Source: Promethearchaeota archaeon
GTDB taxonomy: Archaea > Asgardarchaeota > Lokiarchaeia > Sigyniarchaeales > SOKP01
Assembly: GCA_018238625.1 (NCBI GenBank)
Contig: JABCSY010000041.1
Coordinates: 1 to 34,231 of the forward strand
Length of the DNA stretch: 34,231 nucleotides
Reading direction: 5' to 3'
A program made the position numbers and the translations under genes. Of the stretch, positions 7,147 through 15,160 are shown piece by piece (the stretch's first letter is position 1; each line of letters opens with the position of its first letter). The notes under the pieces are model-generated. The model made no database searches. It was not told the DNA's origin and saw only the letters and a list, made by a program, of their open reading frames with translations.

Positions 7147-8157
7147 ATGATTGAAGCGGTACTTGAAAAAATAGATAATATGCTTAAAAGGGCTAATTTT
7201 GAGACATTTATTTTAGACTCCTTTTCTAATAAAAAAAGCAAGTTTTGTTTTGACTTATTAGTAAAAAAGAATGATTTAGTTTTTAGCGTAAAAATTTTTT
7301 CCAATATTGATAATCTAAACGCTGATCTAATAAACGATATAAAATCTTTATCCTTATTGCTAAAGTCTAAACCTTTGTTAATAGGAATTAGAAATCGCTA
7401 TCAAAAATTAGAAGACAACACTATTTACATTAGAGAGGGGTTGCCGTTTATAACAGTACTTACTTTAGAAAACATTCTCAGCAAAGAGTTATATCCGTAC
7501 ATTCTAGCGAGAAGAGGAGGGGGTGTTATGTTTTTAAACGGTAATTTAATGAAATCTTTGAGAGAAAAACAAGCAATCTCACGAAAAGAACTATCTGGAA
7601 GACTTGGAATCACTAAAAGAACTATCTGTGCTTATGAAAATGAAAGTATGCGACCTTCTGAAAAAATTGCTCAAAAAATCTCATTAATACTAGAAAGTAG
7701 TGATCTTTTTAGAAAAATTAATATTTTTGATTGGAATTTCAATTTTAGTATGGATCGAAAAGACTTACAAGAAGATAACACGTTAAGCTCTTTCGAATCT
7801 CATCTTCAAGAAGTTTTGAATGACATTGGAATTTGTTCTTATTGGTCCAAGAAAGGTTCAATTCCTTTCAAACTATCGTTATATTCAAAAACTGTTGATG
7901 AAAATAAAGAAAGTAGCGTCTATCCTCTCTTTTCAGGAGTTTCTGAAGCAGATAAAAAAATCAACGAGCTCAGTTTTAAATGTTTGAAAATGTTTACTGA
8001 ACTGTTTCAAAAAAATTCTATTTTTATTGTAAATAATGATGTTAAAATACCCGATTCTCTTAAAAAAATTAAAATTCCCATCATTAGAATTAGAAATTTA
8101 GAAAAAATTGATGATGAAGGGGAATTCGTTGAGCTCATCCAAGAATCGGGGAACTAA
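7147..8157 (+). CDS. COG1395-type archaeal HTH transcriptional regulator
   Basis: A 336-residue protein. The N-terminal domain (1-120) resembles the nuclease-fold-like domain of this archaeal family. Then comes the hallmark ARRGGGVMFLNG (121-132) and an XRE helix-turn-helix at about 133-183 (ISRKELSGRLGITKRTICAYE). The C-terminal half is a less conserved domain of unknown role. Members are conserved single-copy archaeal genes annotated only as putative regulators. Start is the ATG at 7147; GGGA six bases upstream is a weak Shine-Dalgarno. Its 3' end overlaps the start of rnhB by about 47 bases, so the two are probably cotranscribed and translationally coupled. Confidence 0.85.
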   Translation: MIEAVLEKIDNMLKRANFETFILDSFSNKKSKFCFDLLVKKNDLVFSVKIFSNIDNLNADLINDIKSLSLLLKSKPLLIGIRNRYQKLEDNTIYIREGLPFITVLTLENILSKELYPYILARRGGGVMFLNGNLMKSLREKQAISRKELSGRLGITKRTICAYENESMRPSEKIAQKISLILESSDLFRKINIFDWNFNFSMDRKDLQEDNTLSSFESHLQEVLNDIGICSYWSKKGSIPFKLSLYSKTVDENKESSVYPLFSGVSEADKKINELSFKCLKMFTELFQKNSIFIVNNDVKIPDSLKKIKIPIIRIRNLEKIDDEGEFVELIQESGN

Positions 8158-8824
8158 CCAAGAAGTCATTTGTGGTATCGACGAAGCGGGTAGAGGACCT
8201 GTCTTGGGCCCTATGGTTATATGTGGCGTGTGCTTCTTTAAATCAAAATTGGGGTTTTTAACAGAAATCGGGGTTAAAGATTCAAAAAAATTATCTACTA
8301 AAAGACGAAGTGAATTAGCTAAACTTATAAAAGAAAATTGTAAAACATATCAAATAAAAGTTATTGGAGCTCAAGAAATAGACGCAAGAGAAGAGAAAAG
8401 GATCACATTGAATAGGCTTGAAGAGCTGAAAATGGCAGAAATTATTAATGAACTGAAACCAGATGTAATATATATAGATGCGGCAGATGTTATTGAAGAT
8501 AGATTTAAAACATCTATTCAAGCATTACTAAATTATTCACCAAAAAAAATCATTTCTAAACACAAGGCTGACGATTTATACCCAATAGTTTCAGCAAGCT
8601 CAATTATTGCTAAAGATATGAGAGATAGCCTCATTGAAGAATTAAAAAAAGAATATGGAGATTTTGGCTCAGGATACCCCTCAGATTTACGAAGTACTAC
8701 ATTCCTTCGAGAATGGGTAAGAAAAAATAAGAAGGCTCCACCTATCGCGAGAAAATCCTGGGAAACTACGAAAAAAATAATCAGAGAAGAATTATATACG
8801 AAAAAAATTACTGATTTTGTATAA
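8111..8824 (+). CDS. rnhB: Ribonuclease HII
   Basis: Cuts the RNA strand of RNA-DNA hybrids and removes single ribonucleotides from DNA. Catalytic blocks are intact: GIDEAGRGP with the first Asp-Glu pair (residues 24-25 from the 8111 start), GVKDSKKLS, the Asp in YIDAADV, and KADDLYPIVSASSIIAKDMRD. Length (about 237 residues) is typical for archaea. The start is uncertain: ATG 8111 and ATG 8114 are adjacent, and a TTG at 8129 follows an AAGGGG at suitable distance. All lie inside the 3' end of the upstream regulator. The 3' end overlaps the convergent small gene by 33 bases. Confidence 0.95.
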   Translation: MMKGNSLSSSKNRGTNQEVICGIDEAGRGPVLGPMVICGVCFFKSKLGFLTEIGVKDSKKLSTKRRSELAKLIKENCKTYQIKVIGAQEIDAREEKRITLNRLEELKMAEIINELKPDVIYIDAADVIEDRFKTSIQALLNYSPKKIISKHKADDLYPIVSASSIIAKDMRDSLIEELKKEYGDFGSGYPSDLRSTTFLREWVRKNKKAPPIARKSWETTKKIIREELYTKKITDFV

Positions 8825-9025
8825 ATTTTGTATAAATTGAATATCCTGATTTACAACATTTAAGTTATAATTAAATTCAAAACCATCATTATCATAGTCA
8901 TCATCGCCATTATCGTCGTCTCTAAAATCTTCAAACTGAGTTCCCATATTAAATGTAGTTAAAATTGAAAGCGATGCTATTGCCACAAACCCAATGATAA
9001 TAAAAATTCCTATTTTTTTCATCAT
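8792..9025 (-). CDS. Small membrane-anchored Asp-rich protein
   Basis: A 77-residue protein with an N-terminal hydrophobic helix (about 5-24) after MMKK, then a very acidic stretch (33-48) containing DYDNDGFEF, which resembles the DxDxDG metal loop of EF-hand or dockerin repeats. Only one base separates its ATG (9025) from the stop of the upstream heme-membrane gene, so the two form an operon. The tail overlaps rnhB on the opposite strand by 33 bases. I do not recognise the family. A calcium-binding or metal-binding surface peptide is possible but unproven. Confidence 0.6.
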   Translation of the reverse strand: MMKKIGIFIIIGFVAIASLSILTTFNMGTQFEDFRDDDNGDDDYDNDGFEFNYNLNVVNQDIQFIQNLYKISNFFRI

Positions 9026-9026
9026 G

Positions 9027-9677
9027 TTATCCCCAAAAAATAATCAGTATTTCGGTGTTTATTAAAAAAATGTGAACTGCTAACAGACCGGTGAATATTA
9101 ACATTATGTAATGAACTTTTATAAATTTCTTATATCCAAACTTTTTAAATCTGTTCATATCTTTAAGATAAAAAAACAGAATTGTAACACTTAACATAAT
9201 AGTACCAAAAAGCACACCCGTCCATAATTTTGTTAAAAATAGAATATAAGGGATATGATTACTCTCACCTTTAAAGATAAGATCTCCCCATGGTTCTGAT
9301 AAAAGTAATGTCGTAACATGTAAGCCAAAAATAACATTAGTCGTTAATGCACTTATACTATGATAATTTTTAGCTTTAGGATATGATTGAAATAATTTTG
9401 CTATGCGTTTTGTTTTAGCTCCTTTGACCATCGTAAAAATAAACCAAGTGAGCGTGCTAAACCCAAGAGTTCTCCCCCATATCCATAATATGCCCCCCTC
9501 GTGGCTAGTATGATTGGAACAAGCAAAGATTATATGATTTAAATTAATTAAAAAATAAGGAATTATAATTGAAATGCTCAATATTAATAAATCAAACGCA
9601 AGAAATTTCTTAAACCAAGTATTTTTTTCTGGAGTTTTATTACTTTTAACTTGCTCGTTTGTTTTATTGTCAATCAT
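9027..9677 (-). CDS. Ferric-reductase-like heme b membrane protein
   Basis: A 216-residue protein with about five to six membrane helices. Two histidine pairs have the spacing of bis-heme transmembrane reductases: His106-x13-His120 and His189-x12-His202. This fits the ferric-reductase-like transmembrane domain (FRE, NOX, YedZ/MsrQ group), without an attached FAD/NAD domain. It probably moves electrons across the membrane to an outside acceptor. The soluble donor is unknown; PyrK nearby is not in the same operon. It is followed after one base by the small Asp-rich membrane protein, a candidate partner. Start ATG at 9677. Confidence 0.75.
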   Translation of the reverse strand: MIDNKTNEQVKSNKTPEKNTWFKKFLAFDLLILSISIIIPYFLINLNHIIFACSNHTSHEGGILWIWGRTLGFSTLTWFIFTMVKGAKTKRIAKLFQSYPKAKNYHSISALTTNVIFGLHVTTLLLSEPWGDLIFKGESNHIPYILFLTKLWTGVLFGTIMLSVTILFFYLKDMNRFKKFGYKKFIKVHYIMLIFTGLLAVHIFLINTEILIIFWG

Positions 9678-9773
9678 TAAGTTTTTTCTTCTTACTGTTT
9701 AATTTGTTTTAAAATATAATTTGCAGATAAAAAAAAAAACTATTATAAATTATTAATAAAAATATAAGGTTAA

Positions 9774-10463
9774 TTATTTGTGGGCTATCAAAATAATGTG
9801 ATTAGCTGCGTATCTATGAATGTTGAAGCTTTCGCTTATTTTATAACCCGCTTTTTCTAAAATCTTTTTCTCTTGAATGTAAATAATTTCAGGTTTTTGA
9901 ACGCTATCTATTGATTGAGATTTAATTGCAAGAATAAGAGTTCCTTTATCCTTTAGATAATAATTACAGTTCGCAATAGCAATTTGTGCTTGGTTTGGCT
10001 GAGCTATATCTTGATAAACTAAATCAATATTAGTAAAAACGGAATTCGCATATTTTTCCGGAAAATTAGCGTCTCCTAATATTGGAACAAGATTTTTTCT
10101 ATAATTGGTGTTTTGAATTAATTGTCGCATACTACGTTCAGCAAACTCTACTCCATAGATAATCCCATTGTAAACTATGTCTGAGAGATGAGATATTGTA
10201 GTACCTGACGATGCTCCTAAATACAAACATTTTATTTCGCTTGATAAGAAATTCACTGAAGGTTTTTCCAATATCATTGCAGCTAATTTACTTCTATAAG
10301 GATCCCATTCTCGATATTCTTCTCCTTTAAATGTAATTAACTTCTCCCCATACACTTTATTACCCGGAACTAAGTTTTTAGAATAAAGTTTTAGGTTATG
10401 TGGAGGTCCAGAAATATAAACATTAGAGTATTTTGGATGTGTTCTGACGTTAAAATTGCTCAA
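9774..10463 (-). CDS. flpA: Fibrillarin-like rRNA 2'-O-methyltransferase
   Basis: Catalytic subunit of archaeal C/D box sRNPs, methylating ribose 2'-hydroxyls at guide-directed sites with S-adenosylmethionine. The SAM loop is YLGASSGTT (81-89). The Lys-Asp-Lys-His tetrad can be placed at Lys59 (RSKLAA), Asp152 (YQDIAQP), Lys181 (AIKSQS) and His222. The residue before that His is Asn rather than the usual Asp (NHI for DHA). Length 229 is normal. It lies 7 bases downstream of nop5, the usual archaeal pair. Start ATG at 10463. Confidence 0.96.
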   Translation of the reverse strand: MSNFNVRTHPKYSNVYISGPPHNLKLYSKNLVPGNKVYGEKLITFKGEEYREWDPYRSKLAAMILEKPSVNFLSSEIKCLYLGASSGTTISHLSDIVYNGIIYGVEFAERSMRQLIQNTNYRKNLVPILGDANFPEKYANSVFTNIDLVYQDIAQPNQAQIAIANCNYYLKDKGTLILAIKSQSIDSVQKPEIIYIQEKKILEKAGYKISESFNIHRYAANHIILIAHK

Positions 10464-10470
10464 ATTAACT

Positions 10471-11694
10471 TTACCTCCTTCTTTTCTTACTTATTTGCTT
10501 TTTATTTGATTTTATTTTGGTTTTGGAATCACTTTTTTTTATAGGGGGTTTTGGATATTTTTTTTCAATCTCTTTTATTTTTTCTTCAATTTGTCTCGCT
10601 AAAATATCTCCTATGAACTCACCTTTAAAAAAATCTACTTTAGTAGCAATTCCTATTTTCCCTGAAACCACTCTAGAGATCTTTCCACGGTTATACGCTT
10701 TACTTCCTCTAATCAAATTCCACTGAAAAATTAACCCGTGCTTTGGTCGTTTTTCACCGGTTTTAAGGAACCTATACAAAGCTTTTTCAGCCCCTAGTAG
10801 TTGAACCCTCGAAGCTGGCATATAAGCTAAATCTTTTAAACTTCCCGCTTTTGCTATTAATTTAGCCCCAACTAAACCTCCGACTAAAGCATTGAGATTT
10901 GGAGCAACTTGTTCCATTAATGAATCTAAATATTCTTCTAATTCTTGTCTGAACTCGTCCAATGATAAAATCTGACTAGCGTAGTTTTTAATAATACTAA
11001 GATTAATATCTGCCCCCATTGATTGGGAAGCCAACTTCTGTAATGATTTAATTCTTCCTTCCTTGAAACTAAAACTTTGAGTAATCTTATCATAAGTAAA
11101 GCTATCTCGGCTTCCTAGAATTGAAACCATTTTTGCAATTATAATGTTATCTTCAATTAACTTATCCGTAAGTTCTGGAAAATGTAAACCATACCATTCT
11201 CTAAGACGACCTGAAAATAAGCTTATTGATTTCTTAAGAATCTCAAGTGTTTCTATGATTTGAATGATTTCTACATCTCCTTGAGCTCCAACCTGACTGA
11301 TTCTCTTCTTAATTAATTGAACTTCAACTTTCTTAAAAATAGAGAGAATTTCTTGTCGAGTTTTATGAATCCCTACTCTTTTCAATTGATCTTCTAAATT
11401 AAAGCGAAAATCTTTAAACTCTAGAGAGTGACTTTCAAAAGAAGTGTTGCATCCTAATTCTTTTGAAGTTAAAATCTGTAGCTTTTTATTATCAAATACA
11501 AACTCGTCAAAACCCGAATTTTTCAATTCATTGATAAAATCTGAATACTCTTTGATGATTAAATTATTATTTAATGAATCATAAAACCCAACCACTCTTT
11601 GGACATCGTCCAAGAAATCAATAAAATTAAGAAAATTTCCACTATCATCAATAGTGTATATCCCTATTAATGTATCAATGATAAAACATTTCAT
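10471..11694 (-). CDS. nop5: Nop5/Nop56-58 C/D box sRNP scaffold protein
   Basis: Bridges L7Ae-bound guide RNA and fibrillarin in the C/D box methylation complex. The protein has an N-terminal fibrillarin-binding domain (1-about 110), a long coiled-coil (about 130-260) and the conserved Nop domain containing APNLNALVGGLVGAKLI and PASRVQLLGAEKALYRFL. The C-terminus is a Lys-rich tail (about 380-407) like that of eukaryotic Nop56/58 and many archaeal homologues. It is first in the operon with flpA and divergent from pyrD, with only 70 bases between their starts. Start ATG at 11694. Confidence 0.96.
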   Translation of the reverse strand: MKCFIIDTLIGIYTIDDSGNFLNFIDFLDDVQRVVGFYDSLNNNLIIKEYSDFINELKNSGFDEFVFDNKKLQILTSKELGCNTSFESHSLEFKDFRFNLEDQLKRVGIHKTRQEILSIFKKVEVQLIKKRISQVGAQGDVEIIQIIETLEILKKSISLFSGRLREWYGLHFPELTDKLIEDNIIIAKMVSILGSRDSFTYDKITQSFSFKEGRIKSLQKLASQSMGADINLSIIKNYASQILSLDEFRQELEEYLDSLMEQVAPNLNALVGGLVGAKLIAKAGSLKDLAYMPASRVQLLGAEKALYRFLKTGEKRPKHGLIFQWNLIRGSKAYNRGKISRVVSGKIGIATKVDFFKGEFIGDILARQIEEKIKEIEKKYPKPPIKKSDSKTKIKSNKKQISKKRRR

Positions 11695-11764
11695 TTTTCT
11701 AAATCTACGCGTAAATAAAATTTCTCAAATAATAATAATAATAATTTCTTACATTATAATAGTA

Positions 11765-12691
11765 ATGCTTGAAGTAAATATTTCTGGTTTAAAGTTAAAC
11801 TCTCCTTTGATTTTAGCTTCTGGCATTTTAGGTGTGTCTTATTCTACGATGTTAAGATTGATTAATATCGGAATAGGTGCTATAACAACCAAATCTATTG
11901 GACCTAGACCTAGAAGGGGATTTAAAAATCCTTCAATTATTGAATTATATCCAGGGACTTTTCTAAATAGCGTAGGTCTTGGTAATCCGGGGATTGATAA
12001 CTTTATCTCTGAAATTGAAGAAATAAAATCACATAAAATACCTCTGATTGTTAGTGTCTTTGGAGATAGTAATGAAACATATTTAGATGTAGCACTAAAA
12101 GCTCAGAATGCAGGAGCAGATGCAATTGAAATTAATATTTCTTGTCCACATGCTGAGGTATCTTCCATAGGAATTGATAAAGGTTTAACATTTGAAATTG
12201 TAAAATTTCTAAAAGAAAAGCTTACAATCCCTCTTTTTGTGAAAATGAATCCAAATGTAACAAATATAGTAGAAATTGCTCTGGCAGCTGAGAAAGGTGG
12301 TGCTGATGGATTAGTTGCCATAAATACTTTAGCCGCATTGAAAATAGATGTAAATACTAAAAGACCTCTTCTAGCACATGGGAGCGGGGGACTTTCGGGG
12401 AAGGCAATCCATCCCATAGCTGTTAAGAAAGTATATGATTTATATAAATTACTGAAAATACCCATAATTGGTTGCGGCGGTATCGATTCATGGCAAGATG
12501 TAGTAGAATTCTTTTTAGCTGGAGCTTCAGCAGTACAAATTGGTACAGCTTTCTATAAAGGAACCGAAATTATTACTGAAATTAATCATGGTTTAACTCA
12601 ATATCTTAAGGATAATGGATTTAAATCCATAAATGATGTTAAAGGCTTAGCTCATCAGTTCAAAACTCAAGAGGTGCCCGATTTTGACTGA
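11765..12691 (+). CDS. pyrD: Dihydroorotate dehydrogenase, class 1B catalytic subunit
   Basis: Oxidises dihydroorotate to orotate in pyrimidine synthesis using FMN. I start it at the ATG at 11765, giving the typical MLEVNISGLKLNSPLILASG N-terminus and 308 residues. The longer frame from 11654 would run back into nop5 and add a hydrophobic low-complexity tail. Visible motifs are the substrate loop NISCPHAE with the class 1 active-site Cys (about residue 127), VKMNPNVTNI, GGLSGKAIHPIA and IIGCGGI...AVQIGTAFYKG for FMN phosphate. It overlaps pyrK by 8 bases, forming the two-subunit NAD-linked enzyme. Confidence 0.95.
   Translation: MLEVNISGLKLNSPLILASGILGVSYSTMLRLINIGIGAITTKSIGPRPRRGFKNPSIIELYPGTFLNSVGLGNPGIDNFISEIEEIKSHKIPLIVSVFGDSNETYLDVALKAQNAGADAIEINISCPHAEVSSIGIDKGLTFEIVKFLKEKLTIPLFVKMNPNVTNIVEIALAAEKGGADGLVAINTLAALKIDVNTKRPLLAHGSGGLSGKAIHPIAVKKVYDLYKLLKIPIIGCGGIDSWQDVVEFFLAGASAVQIGTAFYKGTEIITEINHGLTQYLKDNGFKSINDVKGLAHQFKTQEVPDFD
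12671..12676 (+). promoter_or_regulatory. Shine-Dalgarno site fixing the TTG start of pyrK
   Basis: GAGGTG inside the end of pyrD lies 7 bases before the TTG at 12684. This is an excellent match to the anti-Shine-Dalgarno and supports the unusual TTG start and translational coupling. Confidence 0.75.
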
Positions 12692-13520
12692 GAATACTAT
12701 ACAGACAGTAAAAATAAGCCGTATTATTAATGATTGTGAAAGCGTGAAAACAATTATTTTTAAAATGACGGGGACTCAACCAAAACCAGGACAATTTGTT
12801 ATGATCTGGGTCCCAGGAGTCGATGAGGTACCAATGTCAATCTCAGCCTGCGATGAAGCAGGGGATTGGGCAATTACCGTGAAAAATGTGGGCGAATGTA
12901 CTGAAGCTTTGCATGAATTGAAGGTTAATGATTATATTGGTGTAAGAGGACCTTTAGGAAATTGCTTTTATATACCCCCCCATAAAGATTATAATATATT
13001 TTTAGTGGGAGGCGGAATTGGAATGGCACCTCTTAGATTTCTTGCTAATCACTTAAAAACCTCTGGTTATACTTTTAAAGTGGTACAAGGAGCTAAAGTT
13101 GAAAGTGATTTGCTATATATGAATGATTTTTATGAGTATGACCAGAAAGATTCAAAATTTCACGTTTGTACAGATGATGGAAGCTACGGCGAAGAAGGAT
13201 TTGCAACAGAGATTTTTGAAAACCTTATAAAAGATTTCTCACAAAAGGATTTTAAAAATACCATTGTATATTCTTGTGGCCCAGAAGAAATGCTATATAA
13301 GCTATTTCAAATATGTGAAAAGAATAATACCGAATTTTATGCAAGTCTCGAACGTATTATGAGATGTGGCTGTGGACTATGCGGCTTATGCGCTCTAGAC
13401 CCAAAAGGACTGTTAGTTTGTAAAGATGGACCCATTTTTAGTTATGATCAATTAGAAAAAATGGGAGATTTCGGGAAATATCGAAGAGACTTTACCGGAA
13501 AAAAAATTAAAATAGAATAA
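12684..13520 (+). CDS. pyrK: Dihydroorotate dehydrogenase electron-transfer subunit (FAD/2Fe-2S)
   Basis: Passes electrons from PyrD to NAD through FAD and a 2Fe-2S cluster. It has an FAD-binding beta barrel (1-95; flavin motif PMSIS at 50-54), an NAD-binding domain with GGGIGMAPL (109-117) and YSCGPEEML, and a C-terminal cluster site with Cys228-x4-Cys233-x2-Cys236-x9-Cys246. An extra Cys230 sits inside the motif. Length 278 is typical. The start is TTG, supported by a strong Shine-Dalgarno. The stop codon abuts the stop of the convergent SWIM-TIR gene with no spacer. Confidence 0.95.
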   Translation: MTENTIQTVKISRIINDCESVKTIIFKMTGTQPKPGQFVMIWVPGVDEVPMSISACDEAGDWAITVKNVGECTEALHELKVNDYIGVRGPLGNCFYIPPHKDYNIFLVGGGIGMAPLRFLANHLKTSGYTFKVVQGAKVESDLLYMNDFYEYDQKDSKFHVCTDDGSYGEEGFATEIFENLIKDFSQKDFKNTIVYSCGPEEMLYKLFQICEKNNTEFYASLERIMRCGCGLCGLCALDPKGLLVCKDGPIFSYDQLEKMGDFGKYRRDFTGKKIKIE

Positions 13521-14996
13521 TTAACTGATTAGATCGCTTAAATCTTGTGTTAACTTTTCGAAAAAACGATTTTCATTCATCTCATATTTCAAAATCCCCT
13601 GCATTCTTCGAATTCGCATTTTCAATCCTGGATTAAGCTCTGTGTCTTTTAAGTATATAGTTAAAAATGGTTTTTTCTCGTTTACGGCTAAATGGATCTC
13701 ATCTTGAGTATTTTCTGAATCTAGTACATTTGGAGATATAACAGATAAAAAAACACGACATTCCATGAGTTTTTCAGCTATAGTATTGCACCAGTCTCGA
13801 CTTAATGGAATCCCCTCATCATACCATATATTTATTCCCTTAGTATTTAATTTCTGAAGGATAGGATATACTTCAGCTTTATCTTTATGAGTATAACTCA
13901 CAAAAACATAAGGTGAGTTTCCCATATAAGCTGAAAATGGAGGTTCAATGGATAAATCTGCAGTTTTTTCAATTAAATTATTTCTTAAATATTTTTCTAA
14001 TTCATTACCACTTTTAGGCAAATCTAAATCATTAAGAACTGAAAACTTTTTTAAGATTTTTTCCACTTGGTCAGGTTTTTTCATAATATTAGAGATGACA
14101 TCATAGTTGTCTATTAAAATCTTTGTTGGTTTACCCGTTCCCGCTTTAACTTTTATGTCTTTTAATATAAGGCTTACGACCTTTTTAATTACCCATGTTT
14201 CAACATCCTCCTTCTCTTTTGAAATATCTTTAGTGGATTTCCCCGCATATTTTCCTCCCCAATCTAAAGTTACCAAATCATCATGGATATAAATCTTGTA
14301 ATCCCCTTCTAACATTATCGCGGGGTCTTCTTTAAATAGATTTTGTGTCGCTAATAAATCCAATCGTTTAATTACAGATTCAAAAAATCCTTTATCAATA
14401 TTAAACGGAAGATCATCGCTTGAAATTATTTTCTTTCCAATTAGCATTAGATAAATTGCCATTTGATGCAAACATAAGCCTCCGACCTTAGAGGGAGATT
14501 GATTGCGACCAATTTTACAGCTACAGTCCCTTTCAACGGATCCGTCGACTATTTTCAGTGAGGCTTTCTTAGATCCATATTTACTAGAGTACCAAACATT
14601 ATACCCCTTTCCACCTGCTATTATTGCTGCGTTTTGGATTTTTTCTACCTTATGCTCCCCACTAATTAACGAAAGTGCATTTAATATTATACTTTCTGAA
14701 AAATCTTTCTCAAATTCATTATATAGGGATGATTTATTGGGATCATCTAAAAAGGAATCCAGTTCATTTATTAATTCGTCCTTCCTAAGTTTCGAATAAC
14801 CCTTAAATTTTTGACCTTTAGTATTTTTTTCTAAAATCGAATCATTATATCGATTAATTAATGCTTTTATTTTGGGAAGAGTGAGTGATTTTAGGAAGAT
14901 CTTAAATGTAAAAGATTCTAATCCTTTTTCTATTGGTTTCTTTTTTACCATAATATAAATAATAATTGTTACTAAAAAAAGATAGTAATTTACCAT
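13521..14996 (-). CDS. SAP-like / SWIM zinc finger / TIR domain protein
   Basis: Numbered from ATG 14996 (491 residues). Residues about 34-85 resemble a SAP or Rho-N type helical module (GYSKLRKDELINEL, 67-80). Residues 158-177 form a SWIM zinc finger, Cys158-x-Cys160-x14-Cys175-x-His177. A middle region of about 170 residues is unassigned. Residues 362 to about 470 are a TIR domain: VFVSYTHKD (364-372), IWYDEGIPLS (390-399), WCNTIAEKL, and SENTQDEIHLAV, where Glu433 sits at the position of the NADase Glu of catalytic TIRs. TIR domains often cleave NAD+ in defence, but its role here is unknown. ATG 14951 is an alternative start that removes a hydrophobic stretch of about 15 residues. A TATA-like site at 15027-15038 fits 14996 with a short leader. 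It stands alone, convergent with pyrK (zero spacing) and divergent from elp3. Confidence 0.85.
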   Translation of the reverse strand: MVNYYLFLVTIIIYIMVKKKPIEKGLESFTFKIFLKSLTLPKIKALINRYNDSILEKNTKGQKFKGYSKLRKDELINELDSFLDDPNKSSLYNEFEKDFSESIILNALSLISGEHKVEKIQNAAIIAGGKGYNVWYSSKYGSKKASLKIVDGSVERDCSCKIGRNQSPSKVGGLCLHQMAIYLMLIGKKIISSDDLPFNIDKGFFESVIKRLDLLATQNLFKEDPAIMLEGDYKIYIHDDLVTLDWGGKYAGKSTKDISKEKEDVETWVIKKVVSLILKDIKVKAGTGKPTKILIDNYDVISNIMKKPDQVEKILKKFSVLNDLDLPKSGNELEKYLRNNLIEKTADLSIEPPFSAYMGNSPYVFVSYTHKDKAEVYPILQKLNTKGINIWYDEGIPLSRDWCNTIAEKLMECRVFLSVISPNVLDSENTQDEIHLAVNEKKPFLTIYLKDTELNPGLKMRIRRMQGILKYEMNENRFFEKLTQDLSDLIS

Positions 14997-15026
14997 TAAA
15001 CCATGCCTTAATGATTAATCAAAGCT

Positions 15027-15038
15027 AAAATATAATTT
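15027..15038 (-). promoter_or_regulatory. TATA-like site upstream of the SWIM-TIR gene
   Basis: On the minus strand this reads AAATTATATTTT. Expected transcription start is near 15007, about 11 bases before the ATG at 14996 or about 56 before the ATG at 14951. It lies in the 164-bp region shared with elp3. Confidence 0.4.
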
Positions 15039-15160
15039 GAAAACATTGACCAAAATTTATCTTATTTAGCTTTTTGACCGAAAAATATTAGTTTTATAAA
15101 AATAAACTAAATTTAAGCAATAGTGAATTTATTATTTTTATTAACAGATCGAATTAAAAA

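Noticed and set aside
11654..11764. N-terminal extension of pyrD overlapping the nop5 start
   Set aside because: It adds a hydrophobic Ile-rich tail unlike any PyrD, and the ATG at 11765 gives the family N-terminus.
12684..14996. Functional link between pyrK and the SWIM-TIR gene because their stops abut
   Set aside because: They are convergent; tail-to-tail contact is compactness and not an operon.
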